From contig JAGFNK010000465.1 of assembly GCA_025769875.1 (NCBI GenBank), positions 1-40,853 of the forward strand: a stretch of 40,853 nt of DNA, read 5' to 3'. Shown here in pieces: positions 19,227 through 28,524 of the stretch. The notes under the pieces were generated by a model. The model worked only from the letters and a program-made list of their open reading frames with translations, was not told where the DNA came from and ran no database searches. Each line of letters opens with the position of its first letter. The stretch's first letter is position 1. The position numbers and the translations under genes are program-made. This DNA is from Russula earlei (Eukaryota; Basidiomycota; Agaricomycetes; Russulales; Russulaceae).

Positions 19227-20243
19227 ATGAAGTCTCTTCTTCCTCATGAAGTCAACTACATCATCTCCCTTCTCCAGGCCAACCATTCAGCTCGTAACAT
19301 TGCCAAGGCAGCACACAGAAGCATTGGTTCAATCACCAACATTTGCCAGAAATACCTTCCTGACCTTCCAAAGTCCTCTGGAGGTCGTCCTTCCAAGCTC
19401 TCTAACCTTGACATCCGCTTTGCCACACGCCTTCTTAGCTCTGGAGAAGCAGATACTGCTCCTCAGGTTGCTAGAAGGTTGGAGGTCATCAAAGAGTCCA
19501 CTATCTCCAATCAGACCATTCGAAACTACCTTAACAAGGCAGGCTTGAAGGCAGTTACAAAGAAGAAGAGGCCTTACCTTAAACCAAGTCACTATAGGGC
19601 CAGAAAGGACTTTGCAGAAAAGTACCTATACTGGACTGTGGAGGACTGGAAGAGGGTAATTTGGTCAGATGAGACCAAAATCAATCATATGGGCTCAGAT
19701 GGCAAGAAATGGGCTTGGAAAAAAAGAGGAGAGCACCTTTCTGAACGCCTTGTTCAGCCAACAGTCAAACATGGAGGAGGTTCCTTGATGTTGTGGGGCT
19801 GCATGTCTTGGGAAGGAGTTGGGCATGCAGCAAAGATTGATGGAAAGATGGATGCTGAACTTTATTGCACCATTTTGGAGGATGATATACTTGCATCTAT
19901 CAAGTATTTCAAGAAGAAATGCAAAGATACCCTCTTTCAACAGGACAATGCCTCTATCCACAAGAGCAGGCTTGCCACATCTTGGTTCCAAGACCACAGA
20001 ATTCAGGTCATGGACTGGCCAGCTCAATCCCCAGACCTCAATCCTATTGAGCATCTTTGGGCTCATCTCAAAAAGAAGCTTGCAGCTTATCCAACACCCC
20101 CTAAGGGAATCAATGAACTTTGGGAGCGCACACAGCTGGAATGGGAGGCCATTGATCAAAGTGTTGTGCAGAATTTGATAGAAAGTATGCCTAGGAGGGT
20201 GGAAGAGGTGTTCAAAGCAAATGGAGGATACACAAACTACTAA
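19227..20243 (+). CDS. Tc1 family DD34E transposase, intact
   Basis: A 338-residue plus-strand frame, a normal length for Tc1 transposases. The start is the ATG at 19227 (MKSLLPHEVNY); an upstream GTG at 19182 is also open but is not needed. Residues about 5-45 form a helix-turn-helix (LLQANHSARNIAKAAHRSI), followed by a second HTH_Tc3-like part (GGRPSKLSNLD) and the catalytic core. The core shows WSDETKINH (Asp), QQDNASIHKS (Asp) and PDLNPIEHLWAHLK (Glu). Counting from the second Asp to the Glu gives exactly 34 intervening residues, i.e. DD34E. No introns, stops or shifts are visible. It acts in the nucleus, excising the element and inserting it at TA. Confidence 0.95.
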   Translation: MKSLLPHEVNYIISLLQANHSARNIAKAAHRSIGSITNICQKYLPDLPKSSGGRPSKLSNLDIRFATRLLSSGEADTAPQVARRLEVIKESTISNQTIRNYLNKAGLKAVTKKKRPYLKPSHYRARKDFAEKYLYWTVEDWKRVIWSDETKINHMGSDGKKWAWKKRGEHLSERLVQPTVKHGGGSLMLWGCMSWEGVGHAAKIDGKMDAELYCTILEDDILASIKYFKKKCKDTLFQQDNASIHKSRLATSWFQDHRIQVMDWPAQSPDLNPIEHLWAHLKKKLAAYPTPPKGINELWERTQLEWEAIDQSVVQNLIESMPRRVEEVFKANGGYTNY

Positions 20244-20267
20244 TTTTTGGCATATACCCTATTTAGA

Positions 20268-20485
20268 TACCAAGGCAAAAAAACTGTTCAAATGGATACA
20301 CTGGAAGAAATATCTTATATCTTCTTACATAATTATGTTCATAGTATATATAGTATTTCATTACAAAGCTATGATGTAGAGCTTTAAAACAAGCCCACTA
20401 ACATGTTATCAGCTGCAGTGGTTCTCTAGATATGGTTAATACAATGAAAATGTACAAAACATTTGAACGGTTTTTTGGGTCACTG
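20268..20485. repeat. right 218-bp TIR of Tc1 element
   Basis: Same length as the left TIR and also carries the outer and inner copies of the 19-bp motif. It ends GGGTCACTG followed by TA. Confidence 0.9.
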
Positions 20486-20487
20486 TA

Positions 20488-21711
20488 TATAGCACTACAT
20501 AGCCTTTTTGTTTTTTCCTGATGCAAGGGGTTCAAAGGGAGACATGGTAGAAAGCAAAAGCAAGATAAAGTGGGATAGAGACAGAGGTTGTCAAGGGTGT
20601 TCAAGTAAGTGTTCTTGAACGATATATATCCTCCTTCGGCTATCCTTAGGTAAGCATATGAGTAATATACTCTGCTGTCAAAGAAATCATGGATGGAAGT
20701 GTAAGGTATGTGATCCAGCTGAGCATGAAATCACGTGCACTGTAAGTGGCATGACACATCATCTTCGAGTTATTCCCTATGCCCCCTTTCTTTCATCATC
20801 TCTTAGTCTAGATTCCTTTCATCATGCCTCCTGCCTCACTCACTGTATATAAACTGTCCTCCTACTCTAAGCAATATAGAAGATCCTCTTTTGTGCTGCT
20901 CACATCAGTCTGCCTGCAAAAGCCAAGAAGCCAAATGACCATGCATGAGGTGCTTGCTCCCCTCTGTTCTTCTCTGTCCATACCCACCCTCAGATCAAGC
21001 CCACTGAACTCCACATGCCCCAACCTGGCATGCTACAGAAGTAATGAGGAAAGATCCTTGGTATGCAAAATGATAGATGGGGGGCAATGTCTCTAAGTGA
21101 TGATGTATGGATGAGTTGAATAAGTAATGGAGTCAACCAAAGGGGAAGTCTATGTCTGGAGGATGTATACCTATGGAGCTACACACCTCAAAGGCCACTA
21201 GGTTAAACTGTTTGACGAGGTTGGTGTTGGTAGGCAGTACCACAAAAGTGTGGGCGGTCTTGGCCCTGAAAGGGGAAACAAAGGTGTTGGTGAATGGTCA
21301 CTGAAGTAAGTGTCTTATAGTAGGGATGGAAGAAAGGGCATTGCATCAGCCTGCTTCATCCAAAGGGTGCCAGTGTTCAAGTTCATTCTGTTGGTGTTAC
21401 ACCATTTTCCTTTTACGTTTACCTCTTACCTTTTGCTATGGACTGCTTGCTTTCATATGTCCCTTTGCTTATTAGTCTCGTGATCTCTTACATCTTGTGA
21501 TCCCTTCTGTGTTATCATATGATCCATACATGTCCAGGTAACACTGGATTGCTGTTACTTTCCCTTTGTTTGGTTCTCTTTCCATTTATATTCACTTCTT
21601 AGTTTTGACTGTGCAATGCTGCGCACCTACTGTGCAATGCTGCACACCTACTGTGCAGCACAGTTACTTGGTTCTGACTCATTCATGGCCTCATTCCTAT
21701 GACTCCTCACA
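20488..21711. other. no gene seen; unassigned insert, possible LTR at 21389-21711
   Basis: About 1.2 kb to the right of the Tc1 element with no recognisable coding sequence. A TATA-like word (TGTATATAAACTG) occurs near 20845. The last about 320 bases begin TGTTGGTGTTACA and end CTCCTCACA directly against the EBP1-like exon, which fits a solo LTR (TG...CA), but I found no convincing 5-bp target duplication. It is at least part of the DNA that splits the host gene. Confidence 0.35.
21608..21663. repeat. 21-bp tandem repeat, about 2.6 copies
   Basis: The unit ACTGTGCAATGCTGCGCACCT is at 21608-21628; a near-copy is at 21629-21649 and a partial third follows. Confidence 0.8.
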
Positions 21712-22345
21712 GCGCATCCACACGACGGCCCGTCATGGAGCTCTCTGGCGTCACCCCGACGACGATCGTCTCGGCCGCGATCGCGGCGAAGTCGTTGATG
21801 TACGCGCCCAGGTGCAGCTTCACCATCTCGCCCTTGGCGAGCTTCTGTGACGATAGTGGATCCGAGCTGCGTGTGCGAGAGGAGCGGAACGGGGGGGGGA
21901 GAGGTTTTTGGTTCGGGAGGAGGAATCGCACGGGATGGATAACGCAGCAGAGGAAGAGTGAGGTGAGGGAACAAAAAGAGAGAAAAATAAAAGAGACGCA
22001 CGACAGTGGCGAAAAGTGCGCGACGCAGTTGTTCACCGATATGGACGTCGGGAGAGCAAGTCCTGCATCAACACAAACGGGAGAAAGCGAAAATCAACAA
22101 AGAAAAAAAAAACAAGCAAAGGCGGTTTGAATCGGGACGGGCAATCAACTGCTCGTGGTTCACAAAGTTTTCGCGCAGGAGGGGAGGGGGGAGTTCTGGG
22201 AGGGATGCACGAACCCCTTCACGGACTTGTTGTACACGGCTGCGGTGCCCTCTTCGATAAGTTTGTCGCCCTCGGCGCAGAGATCGAAGACGCTTGTGCC
22301 GTCAACATTCACCGCGACATTGACGATGTCGGCCGCACCGTTGTC
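21712..22345 (-). pseudogene. N-terminal exons of the PA2G4/EBP1/CDB4-like gene
   Basis: Three minus-strand exon pieces are visible. About 22345-22214 reads AADIVNVAVNVDG, then SVFDLCAEGDKLIEEGTAAV and YNKSVKG. 22062-22002 reads ALPTSISVNNCVAHFSPLS. 21866-21712 reads SDPLSSQKLAKGE, MVKLHLGAYINDFAAI and AAETIVVGV, ending SSMTGRRVDA. The intron 21867-22001 is GT-AG. These are the conserved first-half motifs of the family, and the last residues are directly followed in the family by the segment found at 13952. No stop interrupts this half. The upstream start is unclear: frames to about 22590 (MGLGKIFGAPSPAEA...) are open but unrecognised. Because its downstream exons are 7.8 kb away and damaged, the locus is called a pseudogene. 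A second intact copy elsewhere is likely if the gene is essential, but this is inference. Confidence 0.8.
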
Positions 22346-22597
22346 CGGACTGAGCAGTGATGTCTGGGTGGTAGAAGCTTCGACCGTTGGACTAGTGGTG
22401 GGGGATGGGGTAACCAGTAACGTTGATGGGCGGCGGGAGGTCGACCCTGAGATTCTTGAGATGGTAGTGTACAGCGAGTTTGCCGCCGAGCTTTCCCGTA
22501 CGGGACGCGGGCAGCTTGGGCAGCAGACTCGGACTGAGACAGTGCAGCCTCTGCTGGGGAAGGAGCACCAAAGATCTTGCCGAGGCCCATGAGTAGC

Positions 22598-22618
22598 CAG
22601 CCGGTGGGACACCTTAAG
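22598..22618. repeat. 21-bp inverted repeat, left arm (ends in TTAA)
   Basis: Starts CCAGCCGGTGGG, ends CACCTTAA, and is exactly complementary to 23462-23482. Together with the right arm it brackets the small secreted protein gene. Confidence 0.9.
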
Positions 22619-22737
22619 GAAAGTTCTTCAACTACTCAGTAGTTGATGATCAATTCTAGTGGAGCATCACGGGGCCGCTTTCCCCATCGTCGACATTGAT
22701 CCGGCCATCCATGCGCTCTCAGCTGGCGGAGCATTGC

Positions 22738-22750
22738 CAAGGTATAAAAT
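22738..22750 (+). promoter_or_regulatory. TATA box for the secreted protein gene
   Basis: GGTATAAAAT lies about 155 bases before the ATG at 22901. The leader between them is pyrimidine-rich (CTTTCTAAACTTTCTACCCC...), as is common in fungal 5' UTRs, and ends ATAACA before the ATG. Confidence 0.55.
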
Positions 22751-22900
22751 CATGCCTACGATGACAATTTCTCTCCAGCTGTGCTCCCAAACTAGTTGGT
22801 ACTGGTACCGACGACTTTCTAAACTTTCTACCCCACTGTCTTTCAAACTTCGACTCGACGACTTCCATTCAACAATTCATATCCTCGTTCATAAATAACA

Positions 22901-23464
22901 ATGCGACATGTTTTGGCCATCTTCTGCCTTGGAGTTGGCATCGCTCCATTGTTCGCGCATGCTTCAGGGTACGCCAACCTCTTCAGTCCTCGTTCTCCCC
23001 TGAAATTGACGTCACCTCGCAGAACTCAGAAGCCTGGAGAGCTTAAGCCGCCTGATAAGCATGCCTCGAAAGATCATGAAGACCTAACGACGAAGCTGAA
23101 TAATAATATGTACGCCAACCTCTTCAGTCCTCTTTCTCCCCTGAAATTGACGTTACCTCGCAGATTCGACAAGGAAGGGTACAACGGGCCTACAAGGCAT
23201 AAAATGGAGATGGAACGCTTAGGGAGGAATTTCAATCGCCTGAATAAGGATAGAGACGGCAAATTCGACAAGGTTGACAAACTCAAACTCGAAAATGGCC
23301 ATCCCGGAATTGACGATTTCGAATATGACACGATTAGAAAGGAATATGGTAATTCCGTAAAATCAACGCTTACTGATGCGTCTTCCTTGCAAAGTCATCA
23401 CTCAAGCGAAGGAATTGTATCTTTGTTGAACGCTTTGGAAAAGGCGGATAAGGGCCATTATTAA
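22901..23464 (+). CDS. small secreted protein with EF-hand-like loop and internal repeat
   Basis: A 187-residue intact plus-strand frame, with the first ATG after a TATA box and leader. The N-terminus MRHVLAIFCLGVGIAPLFAH followed by ASG is a good secretion signal, probably cleaved near residues 20-23. Residues 24-41 and 71-88 are two near-identical copies of YANLFSPxSPLKLTxPRR. At DNA level, 22969-23023 and 23110-23164 differ at 2 of 55 positions, a recent duplication. Residues 115-126 (NKDRDGKFDKVD) fit a calcium-binding EF-hand loop with the final Glu replaced by Asp, and follow a short helix (MEMERLGRNFNRL). The rest is lysine-rich. The stop TAA overlaps the right 21-bp repeat. I do not recognise a family; an effector-like or wall role is only a guess. 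Confidence 0.75.
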   Translation: MRHVLAIFCLGVGIAPLFAHASGYANLFSPRSPLKLTSPRRTQKPGELKPPDKHASKDHEDLTTKLNNNMYANLFSPLSPLKLTLPRRFDKEGYNGPTRHKMEMERLGRNFNRLNKDRDGKFDKVDKLKLENGHPGIDDFEYDTIRKEYGNSVKSTLTDASSLQSHHSSEGIVSLLNALEKADKGHY

Positions 23465-23482
23465 GGTGTCCCACCGGCTGGC
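23462..23482. repeat. 21-bp inverted repeat, right arm (starts with TTAA)
   Basis: Exact inverse of 22598-22618. The TAA stop of the secreted protein gene is its first complete triplet (23462-23464). Beyond the arm the similarity to the left flank resumes after a gap (CCTCGG). Confidence 0.9.
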
Positions 23483-25689
23483 CTCGGGAATCAGCAGGTC
23501 CCACAGGCGCTCTCGCTTCCTCTCTCAACTGTCCTCTCTCCTTTCCTCTCTACTCCATCCCTTCGACCGGCCTCCACCCCTTGCATCAAGACTCCGTGCC
23601 ACGCCCCTCACACGCCCATCCTCGATCGCGATCGCTACCTCACCGGCGTACGCGAGGGCTTGCGGCCCTTAGCTCGCCTCGTTTCGCCTTCCTCGCCGCG
23701 TCGCGCTCTCCTCAAGAACAGCCGATGGGTCTTACTTGGTTTGGTAGCAGTCTAAGATAAATGTCAGAGCTTTCGACACGTTGACTAGTATGAAATATAT
23801 ACGAGGCTTACCTCACCGAACCCGGGCCCTCCGCACTACAGAGCCTGCTGCCCTTGCGACCTCTAATAACAGGCACTCAAAGCACGTCCCTCTGCTCTAG
23901 CACTAGCATCGGGGCCCGAATCCTCCAGTGAAGTATTGTTTGCGCTTTTCATGGTGGTGCTCCATTCTTTTGATGCGCCGTGTTGCATGAAACCACACAT
24001 ACGTCCGAGTCGTCCGGGGAGCTGAGTGTGATTGGTACCCGATGCCAATCAATGCGTCGAAACTCGCGCCTCAGGCGGTTCCCTGTCCCCTTTCGACCAA
24101 TTTTCATTCGTCTACGACATCTAAGACTGACCCACCCACCCGCAACGCACTCTCGTTTCCTTTTCAGAGGTTTCGAAAATAAACTCATTTCCTTGGACCC
24201 GACGAACTCGGATATCTTAACGAAACATGACATCACAGATGTCGATGTAGAAGTTGAGCTCATACGATAGATGTGTCTTTTTCTCGGCGCGCACGCAGCC
24301 CTGTGAAGTTGCTGCTTCAAGTTTGAAGGATGCTGACAGGCGTTCGCACTGACTCGGCATGCAGAACTGCCTGCATTCCATACAAAGGGTGGGTGGGGCA
24401 ATCCCATGAGCAAGGGATATCATGAAAGGCAAGCGTTGTTATCGAACGGGAACCGACGAAACATCCAGAAAGCAACAAGTACACATGTACCCGATTGACT
24501 CATACATCGATACCGTACCATCAGAGCTGAGGGTCATGACGTCCAAAAAGATCCATCTCAAACATCAGCCACTTCGAGTATGATCACTACCTTACAACGA
24601 CGAGCGAACTCCGGGTTTCATGCTGACCAGCGAATCGCCGAAGATTCCCTGCTGCTGATTGGATGGGAGCAGGGATTTGGGAGCAGGGATCTGGGAGCAG
24701 GGATCTGGGATCATGGACCACCGCTTGGGCAGGGACTGGTGGGACATGATAAGGAACGTAGCCAAAATGGACATGTCCTATGGCAAAATATCCGACCCGA
24801 GTTGGACATGTATGTAGAAAACATGAGCTGGTACGTACTGGAACATTGGGTCGTGCTTGCACATGACATCTTGGGCATGTCCCATATCGGAGAACATGTA
24901 TTCAACTGCAGAGTCCTAATACCACAGAGTCATTGGTGAAAAGGGGTTCAGCCTCAGTTAGATAGACGTTACTGACATGTAGTGATAGAGGCCATAATCC
25001 ACCATGACATTATAGGCCAGGTCGAGGCGGCGCCGGTCTCACTTATATCCTACCCTGCCTACCGACATTTCGGATTTCCTGAGGCAAATTCTCCCAATGG
25101 ACTTCAATTTGGCTGGTGGGAGCAGCGGGCAAGACCTGACGAGGGAAGATTGATAGATAAGCGAGATTGAAACATGCTGGTGTTAATGGCTGACCCCAGG
25201 ATTCTGCAGTGCAAGGCTCCGTGGCTAGCGTGGAACGGAAGGAAACGCATCCCTGGGAAAGTGATTGGCTTGCTGCGCTTCGGCACGTGCCAGTGCTATC
25301 TGAGTTGGATGGTATATAACTGGACTTGATGAAGGGGACTTTTGTCGAATTGCGATTTGGGGATCGTGCCAGTGGAATCGAGGTCGTCTTCATAGGAGAG
25401 ACGCTGTGTAAATGATCGAGGGAACGGCCGCCCAGAGTGGTAAGCGCCAGAGAAGAGGACCGTCGCTCAGCGGAAAGCGACCGACGCAATGACAGACCGT
25501 TGTTGGCTATCGGAGATGGTAAATACCACAAAAAGTACGGTAAACTAGAGAGATGGCAAACGGGAACGTTCAACACCGCGAGTCGCCTGTATAAGTTGGA
25601 GGTAGTTCTCACGTCGTCGAAAAAGCGGTGGGTTGATGACGTGTAGGTGAGCTGCTTACCTGTCAGAAACACGGGCGAGAGAAAGAGGA
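23483..25689. other. no gene recognised (2.2 kb)
   Basis: Several open frames exist, such as minus 25043-25672 (209 codons) and minus 23949-24413, but none has recognisable motifs, a good start context or consistent splice structure. The left part is CT-rich and CpG-rich and may belong to a decayed host gene. A 14-bp repeat lies at 24666-24707. Confidence 0.4.
24666..24707. repeat. 14-bp tandem repeat, three copies
   Basis: GGAGCAGGGATYTG is repeated three times in a row at 24666-24679, 24680-24693 and 24694-24707. Confidence 0.85.
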
Positions 25690-25905
25690 AAAACCAACTG
25701 GGTAGGTGGAGAAGAGCCCAGCACTTTGTGGAGGGTATGCTGACCGTTTCCGCCCTCGAATATATTCATTCCTTCCGAAGTAATGGACGAAAACTATGGG
25801 TGCTCCCACCCATGCGCCGATAAGCTGAGCGAAAATGTAGGTGACCGCCGGCCTTGAACAATGAGCGCCTGCGGATGATAGCCACGCAGAGCATATCACC
25901 TACCA
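25690..25905 (-). pseudogene. aquaglyceroporin (MIP family) exon relic
   Basis: The minus strand reads AVTYIFAQLIGAWVGAPIVF then VHYF, a strong match in style to the third membrane segment of fungal aquaglyceroporins. A frame change then gives IFEGGNG (family: xFEGGxG), and another gives PQSAGLFSTYP. Just upstream CVAIIRRRSLFKA fits the loop before that helix, also shifted. Neither NPA box is present in the window nearby. At least three frame changes in 200 bases show it is a fragment, not a working water/glycerol channel. Confidence 0.65.
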
Positions 25906-26254
25906 ATTAGTCTCTGCCATGATGTTCGGACGGGTCGGAGAGTCACACAATGTCACGGGCTTGTTTATAACTCCGCCGAGCCAATGTAACTCCGCTCGGC
26001 AAGTGCTAATGTGTGCAATGTACGCTACTCAGTTGTACCAATTGTAGATATCAATTAGATGACCTCTAAGTGTGATAAGATTCAATCAAAAGAGTGATTT
26101 TGACAAAACAAGGGGCTGAATGTCATTACTGTCGTTTTCACGTGACCTTGCACTTGCCATTTTTGGATGTCATTTCAAGTGCAAAATTAAAACTGCTATA
26201 TCTCAACAGTTTCTCAACAGATTGCCTTGAAACTATGCCAGTAGAACCTTATAT

Positions 26255-28524
26255 TAGGGCTGCCAACCGTACCGTATACGGCTACGGCCGTACTCGATAC
26301 GGTATGTATACGGCTACTATCCGTACCGTTACCCGTACCGTATGCTTCCACTTCAGCAGCCTATACGGTACGGTACGGGGTAGAAGACGGCCGTAATACG
26401 GCATTACGGGTTATTACAGTCAAGCAAAATTTGATTAAACTGAATGAATGACAATGATATCTATTATTCATTACCTATAACCATAAGGTCATCAATGGCA
26501 CGTCGCGTAACACGTAGGTGCTGCTTGACAAGCATCAATGTCTGGATAGTCTCTGGATGTAGGCTGGCTCTTCGTAATGAGATGGTGTCTCGCCCACCCG
26601 GAAATATTCTTTCAACAGCAACAGCAGAACCTGCAGTTTTTGTTTTCAACATAAGTAATTGACATAAACACATATCAATGAAATTCTAACCTGGAATCAC
26701 CAAGAGATCCCGAGCAAAGACAAAAAGATCCGGAAATTGTGAGCGTCGTCCAACCCACCAGCTAACAGGATCACAGGAATCAAAGTCCTCATGGGGGAGC
26801 TTAAAGTACTCCTCGAGCTGGTCCCTTCTTGCACTGGCATGCTTCTTGTATCGGGCAGTAAAATTGACCTTTTGCGGAGACTCATTGCGAGACTGTGAAT
26901 AAGTCTTTGACAGACTAGTGGTATGGGGATGATCATGGACAGGCGGTGCGACATATTTTCCTGCATAATTCTCCTGGAAACAGTTGTTGAGTGATGCCTT
27001 CACAGAATCCAGATAGTCAGCAAGGATGTCGTCATCAGCGTAATCAGATTTCATTCCTTCGTATGAGATGCGAGGATCAAGCACTAAGTATAGCACGTAA
27101 GTTTAGGCGTGCATAAAAAGGGCAGAAATTCCACATACATGCAGCCCAAGTATACAATGGTGACTCATCAAACTTGTAGTAGTAGTCACTCAACTTGCGG
27201 TGTGCATCCGTGAGACCAAGCATGAGCTCAGGTGAAGTTGACGATGGAAGATGAGTAAGAATATATTTGATTTGCTCTTGAAGCCCTCAGAAGATTGCGT
27301 GCGTGCTTGAGAGTGTGGGATGATGTGTAGCTGACATTTGAGTAGTTGCCGAACGGAAGGACTTAAGCCATCCTGCAACCAAAGTGATACCTTCCCAGTC
27401 CTCCTCAGAGAGTTCGTAATCACGCAGTATGTGCGTGAGAACAACCTACTAGATAAGATAACTGAAGGTATTGTAAGGCGGCGTGGGTGCGTGCCTGAGC
27501 GGGCAACGGGGCGCGAGACGACGATGGAGGCGGCGGCGTATAGCGTTAAGATGTTGGAGGCTGAAGCTGAGGCCTACAAGGGCAGGTGACGAGACTGAGG
27601 CGATTAGCGAGACTAAGAGGCGCGGCGGCGGCAGCTGGCTGAGCTAAGGCTGGGGCGACAGAAGCAGATGGCAGGACTGAGGCTGGCGTTGGCGCTGAGA
27701 CAGACACCGCAACAGGCGACACTGAGAGCGCAGGAGCTGATGAGACAGAGGCGGGGTGTCAGTCGGGACCGAGGCGGCTGGCAAGGCTAAGGGCACGGTG
27801 GCTGGTTATGCTAGCAATACTGGACGCGCGGTGACAGTGGCTGGTGATGTTTACTGAGGGCGTGAGAACTGAAGCTGCGGCCGAGGTGGGCAGGGCGGAG
27901 GATGTAGGGGCAACGGTGACGACGTAGACTTGGTGGTATAGATGGGTGGAGTAGAAATGGCGACGAGAGAGAGTTGGGACTGAGGGCAAGGCGACCAGGT
28001 GCAGTGGGCGGTGCTAGAACGCTGACGGACGAGGCGGAGACGACTGGGCTGGCATTGAGACAGCGGCCGCGACTATAAGGGGGGCGGCTGGCGATCAAAG
28101 AGTATTTAACGTAGTAATAATCGAGTTGATGATCATGTACACTATCTACGAGATGAGATGTAAAGTAAATGTAGCTAAAAAATGTAGGATCACATCAGGG
28201 CGATCCCTCAGTCGCCTTTGCACGCATGCGATTGGGATCAATTGCCTGCAATCGATCTCACTCCAATTCACTCGTCTGGGCAATCACAACAGAACATTCT
28301 AGAAAGAAGGTCTCACATTACTCAACTCTTTTGCCATTGAGTACAACTAATATACGGCCCGTATATACGGCTTGATGGCGTCCCTTATACGGTACGGTAC
28401 GGTAACTAACCGTACCGGCAACCGTACCGTCATGGTACACTTCCACTACCCGGACGGTACGGTACGGGATACCGTATTACGGTAGCCGTAAACCGTATGT
28501 GTACGGGTACGGTCGGCAGCCCTA
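26255..28524 (-). mobile_element. hAT element copy 1, internally deleted
   Basis: 2,270 bp with ends TAGGGCTGCC...GGCAGCCCTA and a perfect 8-bp target duplication CCTTATAT (26247-26254 and 28525-28532), the hAT signature. The ends are dense in ACCGTACCG-type CpG repeats. Compared with copy 2, sequence equivalent to about 29950-36143 is missing at about 27428, removing the N-terminal two thirds of the transposase, so it must depend on another copy. The right half (27430-28340) is long, GC-rich, non-coding subterminal DNA. Confidence 0.92.
26464..27430 (-). pseudogene. hAT transposase C-terminal part (copy 1)
   Basis: Minus-strand exons: about 27430-27140 (SEEDWEGITLVAGWLKSF...), 27096-26691 (LVLDPRISYEGMKSDYADDD ... 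DSCDPVSWWVG) and 26630-26464. The intron 26631-26690 is GT-AG. The last exon is the hATC dimerisation block (GSAVAVERIFPGGRDTISLR ... MLVKQHLRVTRRAIDDL), ending with TAA at 26464. The catalytic N-terminal two thirds are deleted. It is better preserved than the same region in copy 2. Confidence 0.85.

Larger units (their letters stand above)
18866..20485 (+). mobile_element. Tc1-like DNA transposon, apparently complete
   Basis: A 1,620-bp element with terminal inverted repeats of 218 bp at 18866-19083 and 20268-20485, flanked by TA at 18864-18865 and 20486-20487. The ends read CAGTGACCCAAAAAACC. The single plus-strand transposase frame between the TIRs is intact. It sits inside the material that splits the EBP1-like gene and shows no sign of decay. 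Confidence 0.92.

Noticed and set aside
22615..23464. piggyBac element defined by TTAA duplications
   Set aside because: TTAA is present on both sides, but the inner ends (GGAAAGTTC and GGGCCATTA) are not inverted repeats and no transposase is present. Only the palindrome finding is kept.
25043..25672. 209-codon minus-strand ORF
   Set aside because: Serine/arginine-rich with no domain, no splice or promoter support, and no continuity with the adjacent aquaporin relic.
27811..28098. Ser/Pro/Arg-rich minus-strand ORFs (also 36803-37196)
   Set aside because: They lie in the non-coding subterminal region shared by both hAT copies, with no conservation of frame between the copies.
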